DNA from: Sphingobacteriales bacterium
Lineage (GTDB): Bacteria > Bacteroidota > Bacteroidia > Chitinophagales > CAIOSU01
Direction: 5' to 3'
Assembly (NCBI GenBank): GCA_027486795.1
Contig: JAIXOI010000006.1
Span: 62,001 to 126,000, forward strand
Length of the DNA: 64,000 bases
How positions within the stretch are numbered: the stretch's first letter is position 1; each line of letters starts with the position of its first letter. The translations under genes and the position numbers were made by a program. Positions 9,585-18,523 of the stretch are shown in pieces. Under the pieces are notes generated by a model that saw nothing but the letters and a program-made list of their open reading frames with translations, had not been told where the DNA came from and searched no databases.

Positions 9585-11078
9585 TTAGCGCAATTGCCTG
9601 CGCTTTTTCCACTTGTTTCCTGCATCTCCATTATCCAATATTGCAGTGGCATTACCGTTGCTCTTTTGCTCTTCTAGTATTTTTACGCCCAGTAAGGCTG
9701 CAATTAATGCTTCTGTATCATTGTTTTCGTTCAGCATTTCGGGTTTAAAGTAGCGTGCTATAAAGTGCGTATTAAAGTTGCCGCCCCTAAACGCTTCGTG
9801 CTGCATTGCCCACTTGCCAAAGGCCAATGTGTTTTTAATGCCCACAATATCATACTCATCAATGGCACGCACCATGCGTTGCAGGGCCTCCTCGCGATTT
9901 TTGCCGTGGGTAGCCAGTTTGGCAATCATAGGGTCATAATAGATAGGAATGTCCATGCCTTGCTGAAAACCATCATCAACCCTTACGCCCGGACCAGTAG
10001 GGCGGCGGTAACTTTTTAGTTTGCCAATATCGGGCAAAAAGTTGTTGGCTGGGTCTTCGGCATATACGCGCAGCTCAACGGCATGGCCAATAATTTGCAG
10101 GTCGTCTTGTGTAAAAGAAAGCTTTTCGCCGCGCGCTACTTTTATCTGTTCCTTTACCAAATCAACACCTGTAATAAGTTCCGTAACCGGGTGCTCCACT
10201 TGCAGGCGGGTATTCATTTCCAGAAAATAGTAGTTCAGCTGCTCGTCAACCAAAAACTCTACCGTGCCGGCACCGCTGTATTTGCATGCTTTGGCTACCA
10301 TTACGGCACTTTGGCCCATTTTTTCGCGAACCTCGGGCGTGAGCACACTCGAAGGAGCTTCTTCAATCACTTTTTGGTGGCGGCGTTGTATGCTGCACTC
10401 GCGCTCAAATAGGTGTACCACGCTGCCGTGGTTGTCGGCCAATACTTGTATCTCAATATGGCGTGGCGAGCCCACAAACTTTTCAATAAACACTGCACCA
10501 TCGCCAAACGAGGCCACGGCTTCGCTTACAGCGCGCTGCATCTGCTCTTCAAACTCTTCCGCGTTTTCTACTATGCGCATGCCCTTGCCACCACCGCCCG
10601 CTGCGGCTTTTATCAGCACCGGGAAACCGATGCTCTTTGCCAATTCTTTGGCTACATGAACATCGTCAATAGCTCCTTCGCTGCCGGGCACCATAGGTAT
10701 GCCAAAATCTTTCACGGCCTCTTTGGCCGATAGTTTATTGCCCATCAGTTGGATGGAGTAGGGGCTGGGACCAATAAACGTAATGCCCGCGGCGGCTACC
10801 TTCTCTGAAAACGAAGCATTCTCTGATAAGAAACCATACCCTGGGTGAATGCCATCCACGCCCAGTTTCAAGGCTTCGGCAATAATCTTGTCGGCCAACA
10901 GATAACTTTGGTTGCTGGGCGGCGGGCCTAGCAGAATGGCTTCATCGGCATAGCGCACGTGCGGTGCGTTACGATCGGCCTCGCTATACACGGCTACGGT
11001 TTTAATGCCCATCTCTTTGGCGCTGCGCATCACGCGCAAAGCTATCTCTCCACGGTTGGCTACAAGGATTTTTTTCAT
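9585..11078 (-). CDS. accC: Acetyl-CoA carboxylase, biotin carboxylase subunit
   Basis: Carboxylates the biotin of the carrier protein with bicarbonate and ATP, the first half-reaction of malonyl-CoA synthesis. Biotin-carboxylase N domain (KKILVANRGEIALRVMRSA), ATP-grasp with the glycine loop AAAGGGGKGMRIV (about residues 158-170), and the catalytic FLEMNTRLQVEHPVTE segment near 285-300 are intact. It is about 45 residues longer than E. coli AccC, through a C-terminal tail rich in Asn, Gly and Lys. No biotin carrier (accB) or carboxyltransferase gene is next to it, so it could equally serve a propionyl- or methylcrotonyl-CoA carboxylase; the biotin carboxylase activity itself is secure. Confidence 0.92.
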   Translation of the reverse strand: MKKILVANRGEIALRVMRSAKEMGIKTVAVYSEADRNAPHVRYADEAILLGPPPSNQSYLLADKIIAEALKLGVDGIHPGYGFLSENASFSEKVAAAGITFIGPSPYSIQLMGNKLSAKEAVKDFGIPMVPGSEGAIDDVHVAKELAKSIGFPVLIKAAAGGGGKGMRIVENAEEFEEQMQRAVSEAVASFGDGAVFIEKFVGSPRHIEIQVLADNHGSVVHLFERECSIQRRHQKVIEEAPSSVLTPEVREKMGQSAVMVAKACKYSGAGTVEFLVDEQLNYYFLEMNTRLQVEHPVTELITGVDLVKEQIKVARGEKLSFTQDDLQIIGHAVELRVYAEDPANNFLPDIGKLKSYRRPTGPGVRVDDGFQQGMDIPIYYDPMIAKLATHGKNREEALQRMVRAIDEYDIVGIKNTLAFGKWAMQHEAFRGGNFNTHFIARYFKPEMLNENNDTEALIAALLGVKILEEQKSNGNATAILDNGDAGNKWKKRRQLR

Positions 11079-11259
11079 GCTGTGATATTGGTACTTGTGG
11101 GCGGTAAAGTTATGAAAGATGGCGGGAATGGAGGAAGGTGGTTCAATTAAATTAACTGGTCATGCAAATCTGCAATGAAGTCTCCAGAACTAGGAAAACA
11201 GCCTTTGGGTTGCAGTGCTATTGCATTAGCCTTTACTACCAAACAGCAAAGCAAGGAAC

Positions 11260-11290
11260 TTTTAAAATCCGCGGTACTATTATATATTTG
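11260..11290 (+). promoter_or_regulatory. Promoter of the first toxin-antitoxin module
   Basis: TTTT (11260-11263, -33 TTTG with one mismatch), 19-nt spacer, TATATTTG (11283-11290), a full match to TAnnTTTG. Predicted start of transcription near 11297, 12 nt before the ATG at 11309. Confidence 0.5.
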
Positions 11291-11308
11291 AGTAAGACTT
11301 CAAGGCCT

Positions 11309-11548
11309 ATGAAAAAATTTACTTTTAAACTCGAAAGCGATAAAGATGCTGAACTGCTGAAGCAGTTGTTGGATGCTGCAGAATTTGAATCGAAGGTGGA
11401 AGGTTTTGTAGAAACGGATGATGTTGATTTTACCGAGGCAGAAATGAATATGCTTAAAGAGCGCGAAGCACACTACCAAAAGAATCCATCAAGCGCCACT
11501 AATGCTGCCGAACTTGAAGCGAAGCTAAAAAACAAATATGGCTTTTGA
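11309..11548 (+). CDS. Probable antitoxin of a RelE/ParE-type module
   Basis: A 79-residue acidic protein (begins MKKFTFKLESDKDAELLKQL) directly upstream of, and overlapping, a ParE/RelE-like toxin; this order and size are typical of type II antitoxins. It shows no recognised DNA-binding domain, so it is named by context. The frame is open further upstream (to 11162), but the promoter-like -7 box at 11283-11290 lies inside that extension, so ATG 11309 is chosen. The C-terminal half has the EMNMLKEREAHYQKN and ELEAKLKNKYGF segments expected to wrap the toxin. Confidence 0.72.
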   Translation: MKKFTFKLESDKDAELLKQLLDAAEFESKVEGFVETDDVDFTEAEMNMLKEREAHYQKNPSSATNAAELEAKLKNKYGF

Positions 11549-11831
11549 AGTGAAGGTTGCAGCGAAAGCTGCAATTGAGATTGACGAAGCTATTGAATGG
11601 TATTTTAAAATATCACCTAAACTGGCGTTAGATCTGTTTGACAAATACGCATTTGCTAGAAAAGCAATTGAGTTAATCCCCTTGCAATTTCAGGAGCTAC
11701 AAGGCGGATATAGAAAAGTTGTTTTAGATCGTTTCCCGTACAAGGTAATTTTCAAGGTTGTAAAACCTGAACAAGCGCTCATCTTGGCTTTTGCGCACCA
11801 TAAGCAAAGAAATTACTGGCGCAGGCGATAA
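11538..11831 (+). CDS. Type II toxin, RelE/ParE family
   Basis: A 97-residue basic protein with the ParE/RelE fold signature: N-terminal strand (FEVKVAAKAAIEIDEAIEWY), two helices, then QELQGGYRKVVLDRFPYKVIFKV and a final ILAFAHHKQRNYWRRR, where the His and Arg residues of this family lie. Members either cleave ribosome-bound mRNA or poison gyrase; sequence does not decide which. It overlaps its antitoxin by 11 nt, so the two should be translationally coupled. It converges with the EEP-family gene 23 nt downstream. Confidence 0.88.
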   Translation: MAFEVKVAAKAAIEIDEAIEWYFKISPKLALDLFDKYAFARKAIELIPLQFQELQGGYRKVVLDRFPYKVIFKVVKPEQALILAFAHHKQRNYWRRR

Positions 11832-11854
11832 TTAGCTATTTAATCTACAGCTCA

Positions 11855-12826
11855 TCAATCATCCCCGCCCTCTTCCTGTTTCTGGAAAACGATTGTAGGC
11901 TCGGGCAGTATCACTCGCATGAGTATGGCGTTGTGGTCACTCAGGCTGCAATATTCGGCGCACCAGCGCTCGCTGTATAGGCGCACATATCGCTCCATCA
12001 TTAATGGTGTAATGCCATTGGGGCGGTATAGTATAAAGTCGATAAGGTGGCTGTTGCCGCGGTTCTTTAGGTCATTGGTTTTGCCATCGGCCGAGTATTT
12101 CACGGGGCCATGTATGGTATCATCAACGGCATCTAATACTTTTAAAAGCATCGGATAACGCAAGGTGTCGTTTTGGCGGGTGTTATAGTCGCCGGCCAAA
12201 AACTGCGGCACCCCTGGTTTTTGGTTGGTAAGCACAATAGAGGCCAAATCGATGTATTGCGATAGTTTGGTGTTCCAGCTACCACCTGCTTGCAAATGGG
12301 TGCCCATAACCTGAAATTTTTGCCCATTGGGTAGCGTCGCCTCTACCAGCAAGCCGCCTTTGTGTGCCCAGCGGTCAATGCCCTCACGCTTTTGAAAGCG
12401 CACACGGTCTACCTTCTCCAACGGATATTTGCTATAAATAACAATGCCGCTGTTGGTTACGAATGGTGCAAATGGCTTGTTTGCGGGCCCTATGTGGTAA
12501 GGGTAGGCCTTATGCATTTTGCGACGGATAATGCGGCGGCTGCGCACATCAAACAATTCTTGGAAAACGATAACGTCCAAGTCATCTTTTATCAAATGTT
12601 CGGGTAGCAGGCGCGCACGCTTAATGGGTCCTTGGCGCACTGGTAACAGCAGGCGAGGTAGCATTTTAATATTGTAAGAGAGGATGCGGATTTCGCCAGG
12701 TGCACGCACTGCTAGCGCTGGTATATCTTGCGAAACTATTTCAAGGGTTTGTGCATGGTGCTTGAGCGAAAGTAGCAAAAGCATCGAAAAAATGAGCAAG
12801 CTGCGGGGAATGTTTTTCATAGCCAT
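11855..12826 (-). CDS. Secreted endonuclease/exonuclease/phosphatase-family phosphoesterase
   Basis: A 323-residue protein with an N-terminal signal peptide (hydrophobic stretch LLIFSMLLLLSLKHHAQ, cleavage after HAQ likely) and the EEP fold (DNase I / sphingomyelinase family). Metal and catalytic motifs are in order: LSYNIKMLP, VVFQELFD (Glu), GTHLQAGG (His), AGDYNTRQND (Asp, Asn), HLIDFILYR, and LSDHNAILMRV (Asp, His). Substrate (DNA, phospholipid or another phosphodiester) is not fixed. It is divergent from a TonB receptor plus DUF5689 lipoprotein; that trio recurs in Bacteroidota, usually on one strand, so a role in scavenging outside the cell is a reasonable inference. Confidence 0.87.
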   Translation of the reverse strand: MAMKNIPRSLLIFSMLLLLSLKHHAQTLEIVSQDIPALAVRAPGEIRILSYNIKMLPRLLLPVRQGPIKRARLLPEHLIKDDLDVIVFQELFDVRSRRIIRRKMHKAYPYHIGPANKPFAPFVTNSGIVIYSKYPLEKVDRVRFQKREGIDRWAHKGGLLVEATLPNGQKFQVMGTHLQAGGSWNTKLSQYIDLASIVLTNQKPGVPQFLAGDYNTRQNDTLRYPMLLKVLDAVDDTIHGPVKYSADGKTNDLKNRGNSHLIDFILYRPNGITPLMMERYVRLYSERWCAEYCSLSDHNAILMRVILPEPTIVFQKQEEGGDD

Positions 12827-13044
12827 CTAATATACACGGAGATTGTAAGACGGTGAAAAAATGAAGGGTAAAAGTTCTTTTTTGTTCCATAATAATCTTT
12901 CTTGCGCAGTTAGCCAAAGTGAATAAAGTGGCATCTGACATTAAGTAATTTCACCTATATAGCCTGAAAGCATTGCAAGGCCTGTTTTATATCGCTTTTG
13001 TGCTTTTGGGTGCAGTGTTAAACGTTCATTAATTTATCCACCTA

Positions 13045-13076
13045 TTGTGCTTACTAACAGGTAATTGTTAAATTTG
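13045..13076 (+). promoter_or_regulatory. Bacteroidota-type promoter of the TonB receptor operon
   Basis: TTG (13045-13047), 21-nt spacer, TAAATTTG (13069-13076), a full match to the -33/-7 consensus of Bacteroidota housekeeping promoters. It lies 26 nt upstream of the receptor ATG, giving a leader of about 20 nt. Confidence 0.65.
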
Positions 13077-13102
13077 CCCCCGTTTTCATCTGAACACCAA
13101 GT

Positions 13103-15877
13103 ATGTTTCAATCAAGGTTATTTTATACCGCTGTGTTGCTTATCACCTCGCTGGCGGTCTTTGCTCAAACTGGCACTATCAGGGGTTATATTTCCGATTC
13201 GGCCAGCAACCAATCAATGGTTAACGTAGTGGTGTTTCTGGAAAAAACAGAGATTAGCACCATTACTAACATCGATGGCTCTTTTGAATTGACCAACGTG
13301 CCAATTGGCAGATATGTAATTGTTGCCCAAACCGATTTGTATAACGATTTGGCAATCAGCATTGAGGTTAAATCTGGCGACAACGATTTGGGTACCCTTA
13401 AGCTTATCAATCGCGAAGGGGGCACCGATTTGCTTTCGGCCGAAGACATCATTCCTACGGTGAGCTTGAGCGAAAACGACTTGCGCGGCGATGGCGCCCA
13501 AAACGTATCTGGTTTGCTTACCGCCTCTCGCGATGTGTATATCAACACCGCAGCTTTTGTATTTGGCAGCTACCGCTATCGCATACGTGGCTATGATGGC
13601 GAAAATACCGACGTTTTTTTGGATAACTTACCCATGAACGACCTTGAAGATGGCCGCGCATACTGGAACCAGTGGGGTGGCTTAAACGATGTGTTTCGCA
13701 GCCGCGAAAACGAAATTGGGCTAAACCCAGTTGATTTTACGTTTGGTGGTGTCGGTGGCTCATCGGGTATACAAACAGGTGCCGCATCGCAGCGCAAGCA
13801 ATACCGTATTTCGTATGCGGCAAGCAATCGTACTTACACCAACCGCTTAATGGCTACCTACTCTACAGGCTTACTACCAAAGGGCTGGGCGGTTTCGCTT
13901 TCTGCATCGCGTCGCTGGGCCAAAGAAGGTTATGTTGATGGCACTAGTTATGATGCTTGGTCGTATTTTGCGGCTGTTGAAAAGGTAATCAACAACCACA
14001 ACATTAACCTTACTATTTTTGGTGCCCCAACCAATCGTGGCAAAACATCACCTACTTTGCAAGAAGCGTACAACATTACCGGTAGCAATTTTTACAACCC
14101 AAACTGGGGCTACCAAGATGGGGTAAAACGCAATAGCGATATTGTTCATAGCCATTTGCCAACCATTATTTTGAGCCATATCTGGAAAATTGACGAGAAA
14201 AGTAAGCTTTCTACCTCCTTCGGATACCAGTTTGGACAAAACGGCAGCACTACTTTAAACTGGTACAATGCGCCCGACCCAAGGCCCGACTACTACCGCA
14301 ACTTACCTAGCTACATAACTGACTCAACGCTGCAAGATCAGGCGCTGCAGAACTATACCGAGAACCCAGAATTACTTCAGTTGGATTGGGATAGGTTTTA
14401 TAGTGTAAATGCCAATAGCACCGAAACCGTAGAAAACTATAACGGCACTGGCCGCGATACTACCGTAAACCTTTCGCGCTATATTATTGAAGATCGCCGT
14501 TATGATAAAAAGCGTGTGAGTGCAAGCATGTTGTTTGAGCATAAATTTAGCGATCGTTTTATATTGCAATCGGGTGCTAGCTATGTGTGGCAGCGTACTT
14601 ACAACTTTAAGGTTATTGACGATTTATTGGGAGGAGATTTGTTTTTGGATGTAAATCAATTTGCCGAGCGGGATTTTGTAAACGACCCGAATGCTGTTCA
14701 AAACGACCTAGAAAACCCCAACCGCCTGCTGAAAGTAGGAGACCGCTACGGGTATGACTATAACATTACAGTAAGTAAAACTAACGCCTGGGTGCAGGGT
14801 ATTGCCAACCTGAGCAATTGGGAGTTGTTTGGTGCAGCAAACATTTCGCATACCCAATTTTACCGAACCGGTAACTATCGTAGTGGCTTGTTTCCGGATG
14901 ACTCAAAAGGTGATGGCGAAAAGCTAAGTTTTGTGAATTATGGCGTTAAGGGCGGTGCTACCTACAAAATTAATGGTCGTAATTATTTGATTGCAAATGG
15001 AAGCTACATGACCAGGGCACCGTATGCCAAAAATGCCTACATACAACCCCGCACTCGTAATCAAATAGTTGACAACCTGCAAAACGAGCAGATTTATTCT
15101 TTTGAAGGTGGATATTTGCTAAAAGCGCCTAAACTTAAGGCCAGAGCTATATTTTACTACACCCAGTTTCTTAACGGCACCGATACGTACAGTTTTTATT
15201 ACGATTTGGAACGCAACTTCGTAAACGTGGCATTAACTAATATTGATAGGCGTCACTTGGGTGGTGAGTTTGCCATTGAGGCTCAAATTTTTACTGGGTT
15301 CAAAATTTCTGCTGTTTCGGCCATTGGGCAAAACATTTATACCAGTCGCCAAAGCGCAACTATAACGCTTGACAACAGTGCCGAAATTTTGGCTCGCGAC
15401 CTTACTATTTATTCAAAGAACTTTTTTGTGGCTAATGGGCCGCAGTTTGCCAATAGTTTAGGGTTTCACTACAATTCATCCAAGTTTTTTGCAAACCTTT
15501 ATGTGAACTACTTCGACCGTATATTTATTGATTACAACAGGGTGCGTAGAACCGAAGAGGCAGTTGATTTGGTTGAACCGGGCTCTCAGTTGTGGAACGA
15601 TATATTGCAGCAGCAGGAGATGGACGGACAGTTTACCGTTGACATATTCGGTGGTACTTCATTCAAAGTAAACGATTGGATTAAAAAATTGGAACGCAGT
15701 ACTTATTTGTATCTTACGGTTGGTGTAAACAATATCTTAAATAACCGGAAGTTTATAACAGGTGGCTTTGAACAAACCCGATTAGACTACTCGGGCAACA
15801 ACGTAAATAAGTTTCCGCCCAATTATTTTTATGCATATGGTGTCAACTTTTTTATCAGCGCAAGCTTAAAGTTTTAA
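13103..15877 (+). CDS. TonB-dependent outer-membrane receptor with carboxypeptidase-like N-domain
   Basis: A 924-residue outer-membrane receptor: signal peptide (ends VFAQ), a carboxypeptidase-regulatory-like beta-sandwich (about residues 23-95, starting GTIRGYISDSASNQSMVNVVV), a plug region (about 110-240, with RYRIRGYDGENTDVFLDNLPMNDLE), and a long beta-barrel ending in an aromatic residue (FFISASLKF), the outer-membrane sorting signal. It imports an unknown ligand with energy from TonB. It heads a two-gene unit with the DUF5689 lipoprotein 66 nt downstream, and has a clear promoter upstream. It is shorter than classic SusC proteins, and the partner is not SusD-like. Confidence 0.9.
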   Translation: MFQSRLFYTAVLLITSLAVFAQTGTIRGYISDSASNQSMVNVVVFLEKTEISTITNIDGSFELTNVPIGRYVIVAQTDLYNDLAISIEVKSGDNDLGTLKLINREGGTDLLSAEDIIPTVSLSENDLRGDGAQNVSGLLTASRDVYINTAAFVFGSYRYRIRGYDGENTDVFLDNLPMNDLEDGRAYWNQWGGLNDVFRSRENEIGLNPVDFTFGGVGGSSGIQTGAASQRKQYRISYAASNRTYTNRLMATYSTGLLPKGWAVSLSASRRWAKEGYVDGTSYDAWSYFAAVEKVINNHNINLTIFGAPTNRGKTSPTLQEAYNITGSNFYNPNWGYQDGVKRNSDIVHSHLPTIILSHIWKIDEKSKLSTSFGYQFGQNGSTTLNWYNAPDPRPDYYRNLPSYITDSTLQDQALQNYTENPELLQLDWDRFYSVNANSTETVENYNGTGRDTTVNLSRYIIEDRRYDKKRVSASMLFEHKFSDRFILQSGASYVWQRTYNFKVIDDLLGGDLFLDVNQFAERDFVNDPNAVQNDLENPNRLLKVGDRYGYDYNITVSKTNAWVQGIANLSNWELFGAANISHTQFYRTGNYRSGLFPDDSKGDGEKLSFVNYGVKGGATYKINGRNYLIANGSYMTRAPYAKNAYIQPRTRNQIVDNLQNEQIYSFEGGYLLKAPKLKARAIFYYTQFLNGTDTYSFYYDLERNFVNVALTNIDRRHLGGEFAIEAQIFTGFKISAVSAIGQNIYTSRQSATITLDNSAEILARDLTIYSKNFFVANGPQFANSLGFHYNSSKFFANLYVNYFDRIFIDYNRVRRTEEAVDLVEPGSQLWNDILQQQEMDGQFTVDIFGGTSFKVNDWIKKLERSTYLYLTVGVNNILNNRKFITGGFEQTRLDYSGNNVNKFPPNYFYAYGVNFFISASLKF

Positions 15878-15943
15878 CCAACGGATAAGATAATATTGCA
15901 ATAGGCAATCCTAAATTTAAATTTACTCGATACTCCAAATAAA

Positions 15944-17278
15944 ATGAATATACAAAAACGTTTCTTCGGTTTGCTAATGTTGGTGGCTATGTTTGCTACC
16001 AGTGGTTGTGTTAAAGACGATTTTGATACACCCGATAACAATGGTTGCCTTGATGAGGGACTTACGGCCAACATTACCATTGCCGATCTTAAAAGCCGCT
16101 ACATAAGCGGTAACCTTAAAATAACTGATACCTTAATCATACAAGGGGTAGTAATTTCTAGCGACCAAAACGGCAATTTCTACAAAGAGCTAGTTATACA
16201 AGATGCTACAGGCGGTATCTTATTGCTAGTTGATCAAACCAACATGTATACCGACTACCCAGTTGGAAGGCAGGTGTATGTAAAGGTATTGAACCTATAT
16301 ATGAGCAATTATGGCGGAGTGATTCAGGTAGGTGCCTCTATCAACCCAGATGATAATAGCTTGGAGCGTATACCGCAATCGTTGTTAACGGATATTATTA
16401 AAAAAGGGGCCTGCAACCAAAATGTTACCCCACTAGAAATTACGGCTAGCCAACTCGACCCTGTTATACACCAAAGTACTTTGATTAAATTGGTGAGCGT
16501 GAAAATGGCCGATAACGATGCCGGTGTTAGCTGGGCTACCGTTGGTGGCAGCTCTGCCCGCAACCGCACTATTTCCGATTGTAATAATGGTGCCCTTATT
16601 GCCCGTACCAGCGATTTTTCCAAATTTGCAGGCTCGCTAACACCGACCGAGCGTTTCAATATTACTGGCGTTTACAGCGTATTTAATAGCGATAAGCAGT
16701 TCAAGTTCCGTAGCCTCGATGATATAGAGCTTACCCCAGGTGCTACTTGCCCATGTATCGAGATTATTGGCCCAGTAAACGGCACTACCCGTTTTCATAT
16801 TGACGACATCAGGATATTTGATTTATCTCAAGATTTATTGCTTGAAGGTTTTACGAGTACTTCTGGCACCATAAACCTTGCAGGCTGGAAAAACATTACC
16901 CAAATTGGCAATCTACCTTGGGTTAGTAACAGCGGTGGCGGACAAGTATACGCCAAAATTTCGGTGTATAATACCGGTCAACCTGAGGTAGCTACTTGGT
17001 TAATTACTCCAGCAATAACAGTATCTGGCAATAGCGAAACCCTGACCTTTACTACCCAAGATGCCTTTGATGACGGTGCTGCTTTGGAAGTGTTGGTTTC
17101 TACTGACTATGACGGTGGAAACAACCCAGAGAACTTTACCTGGACTAAACTTTGCCCTACCATAGCCGGTGGCGATGCCAATGGCTTTGGCGCAAGTTTT
17201 GTGCCTTCTGGCAATGTCGATATTTCTGGCTTCACAGGCACCACATATGTTGCTTGGCGCTACAAAGGCCAAGATTAA
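15944..17278 (+). CDS. DUF5689 domain lipoprotein with choice-of-anchor-J-like C-domain
   Basis: A surface or periplasmic lipoprotein of 444 residues with lipobox ATSGC (acylated Cys at about residue 21). The first 240 residues fit DUF5689 (TIADLKSRYISGNLKITDTLIIQGVVISSDQNGNFYKELVIQDATGGI), an OB-like domain common next to TonB receptors and EEP nucleases. The second half (LLLEGFTSTSGTINLAGWKNIT onward to YVAWRYKGQD) resembles the choice-of-anchor J fold. It stops at WRYKGQD, slightly before the short IDDV-type strand that usually ends this domain, so it may be trimmed at its end. It follows the receptor by 66 nt and is closed by a hairpin terminator. It probably binds ligand for the receptor. 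Confidence 0.8.
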   Translation: MNIQKRFFGLLMLVAMFATSGCVKDDFDTPDNNGCLDEGLTANITIADLKSRYISGNLKITDTLIIQGVVISSDQNGNFYKELVIQDATGGILLLVDQTNMYTDYPVGRQVYVKVLNLYMSNYGGVIQVGASINPDDNSLERIPQSLLTDIIKKGACNQNVTPLEITASQLDPVIHQSTLIKLVSVKMADNDAGVSWATVGGSSARNRTISDCNNGALIARTSDFSKFAGSLTPTERFNITGVYSVFNSDKQFKFRSLDDIELTPGATCPCIEIIGPVNGTTRFHIDDIRIFDLSQDLLLEGFTSTSGTINLAGWKNITQIGNLPWVSNSGGGQVYAKISVYNTGQPEVATWLITPAITVSGNSETLTFTTQDAFDDGAALEVLVSTDYDGGNNPENFTWTKLCPTIAGGDANGFGASFVPSGNVDISGFTGTTYVAWRYKGQD

Positions 17279-17322
17279 GTTGCCGTTAGTTTATTAACGA
17301 TTACCCGCTATTCTTTTATAAA

Positions 17323-17360
17323 GAACGCCCCAATGATAACACGTTGGGGCGTTCGATTTT
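17323..17360. terminator. Hairpin terminator between convergent genes
   Basis: Perfect 11-bp stem GAACGCCCCAA (17323-17333) / TTGGGGCGTTC (17344-17354) with a 10-nt loop and then GATTTT. It sits between the DUF5689 gene and the convergent Smr-domain gene and can serve both. Confidence 0.85.
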
Positions 17361-17381
17361 GGAGGAAAACCAAAGTTTGTC

Positions 17382-18170
17382 CTAAAAGAATACTTCAGTA
17401 GCCCCAAAGCCATATTGTGGTGCATAGCATGGGCCATACGAGCGCACATGTGGGTGCTTTTGCAATAGCGCGTAAAGCTCCTTTTTAAGCTTGCCAGTGC
17501 CTACTCCATGTATAAATACCATATAGTGTAGTCCGTTGGCTATCGCTAAGTCTAGCTGCTTATTAAAAGTATTTAACTGCACATGAAACTTCTCGCCCGA
17601 CGACATGGTGCCATCGTCTTTCATAATGGCCTCAAAATGCAAGTCTACTTCAAAGCGCGTGGTGCTGATGCTGGTTTTTTCCCCCGATGGGGTATTTTCA
17701 AGCATGTACATGCGCAACAATTCGGTATCTACTGCCAGCGGTTTTTTGGCAACAGGTGGTACCGGTTTACTGGTTTTGGGCAGCCAAAGCTCGTATTGAT
17801 AGGCCGGTGCATCAAAATACTCATGGTGTTTTAGCTGCAGTAGGTTTTTGGGCTTGGGTCGTATGCTCTTTTCAAAATGCTCCGTTTTGCCTTGCCATAA
17901 AACATGGCAACGCAGGTTTATCACAGGCTGGTCGGCCAGTTTCATAAAATCCAGATCGGTTATTACAATGCAGTCGCCAGCCGATACATTTCCCTCAAAC
18001 CCTTCGGACCATTGTTTGTTCAGTTCCAGGTCAAAATCATAGTATACCGTTTCGGCCAATTGGTTAAGGAGATATAGGGTATACATATGCAGCGTGCCCG
18101 CTACGTCATATCGGGGTACAAAGGCTAAAAAGAAGCCTTGCGGTGCGGAGTTTGGGTTAGGATTAGCCAT
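17382..18170 (-). CDS. DUF2027/Smr-domain protein
   Basis: A 262-residue protein. The N-terminal 150 residues (GFFLAFVPRYDVAGTLHMYTLYLLNQ) form the beta-rich DUF2027 region; the last 85 residues are an Smr domain with ISTTRFEVDLHFEAI (DLHxE-like) and the FIHGVGTGKLKKELYALL motif (HGxGxGxL), the nuclease or nucleic-acid-binding signature also found at the C-terminus of MutS2. Full-length DUF2027 proteins are longer at the N-terminus, so this is a short version. A -7 box (TACCTTTG on the minus strand, 18224-18217) stands about 47 nt upstream of the start. Probable role in RNA or DNA processing; the partner is not known. Confidence 0.82.
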   Translation of the reverse strand: MANPNPNSAPQGFFLAFVPRYDVAGTLHMYTLYLLNQLAETVYYDFDLELNKQWSEGFEGNVSAGDCIVITDLDFMKLADQPVINLRCHVLWQGKTEHFEKSIRPKPKNLLQLKHHEYFDAPAYQYELWLPKTSKPVPPVAKKPLAVDTELLRMYMLENTPSGEKTSISTTRFEVDLHFEAIMKDDGTMSSGEKFHVQLNTFNKQLDLAIANGLHYMVFIHGVGTGKLKKELYALLQKHPHVRSYGPCYAPQYGFGATEVFF

Positions 18171-18523
18171 TTTAGTGAAACCATAACAAGTGTTAGCACT
18201 GCTATGTTCAAGGCTGCAAAGGTAAGGCTTGTAAGGCAGGTTTTTTAACGTAAGAAAGCAGTTGCGTAGCGCATTGCTGTTTATGGCATCGGCCTAACCG
18301 CCAAAGGTTAATTCATTACAGGAGCTGGTGCTTTTAATCCTTTTAAGGCCTAAACCATATATGCCTAGCGCTTTGTAGTATTGGCATTTGTTTTACAAAA
18401 AACATACTAAAGCACAACTTAGGTTTTAGCATGAAATATTGAGCCCAAGCTCGTAAAACGGCCTGTTTTTCAATCAAAAAAACTACTTTTAAGGCAAGTT
18501 ATCAAACCTAAAAAGGGCATAGT
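18171..18523. other. Divergent intergenic region, 353 nt
   Basis: Separates the minus-strand Smr gene from the plus-strand membrane protein. It holds the -7-like box TACCTTTG for the minus-strand gene (18224-18217) and TACTTTTA near 18484 for the plus-strand gene. I see no RNA gene, hairpin terminator or convincing reading frame in it. Confidence 0.4.

Noticed and set aside
9391..9612. 73-residue minus-strand frame
   Set aside because: Overlaps the accC end and the better-supported 54-aa plus-strand membrane peptide; no protein features.
15944..17278. SusD-like partner for the TonB receptor
   Set aside because: No TPR helices or SusD motifs; the sequence fits DUF5689 with a beta-rich C-domain.
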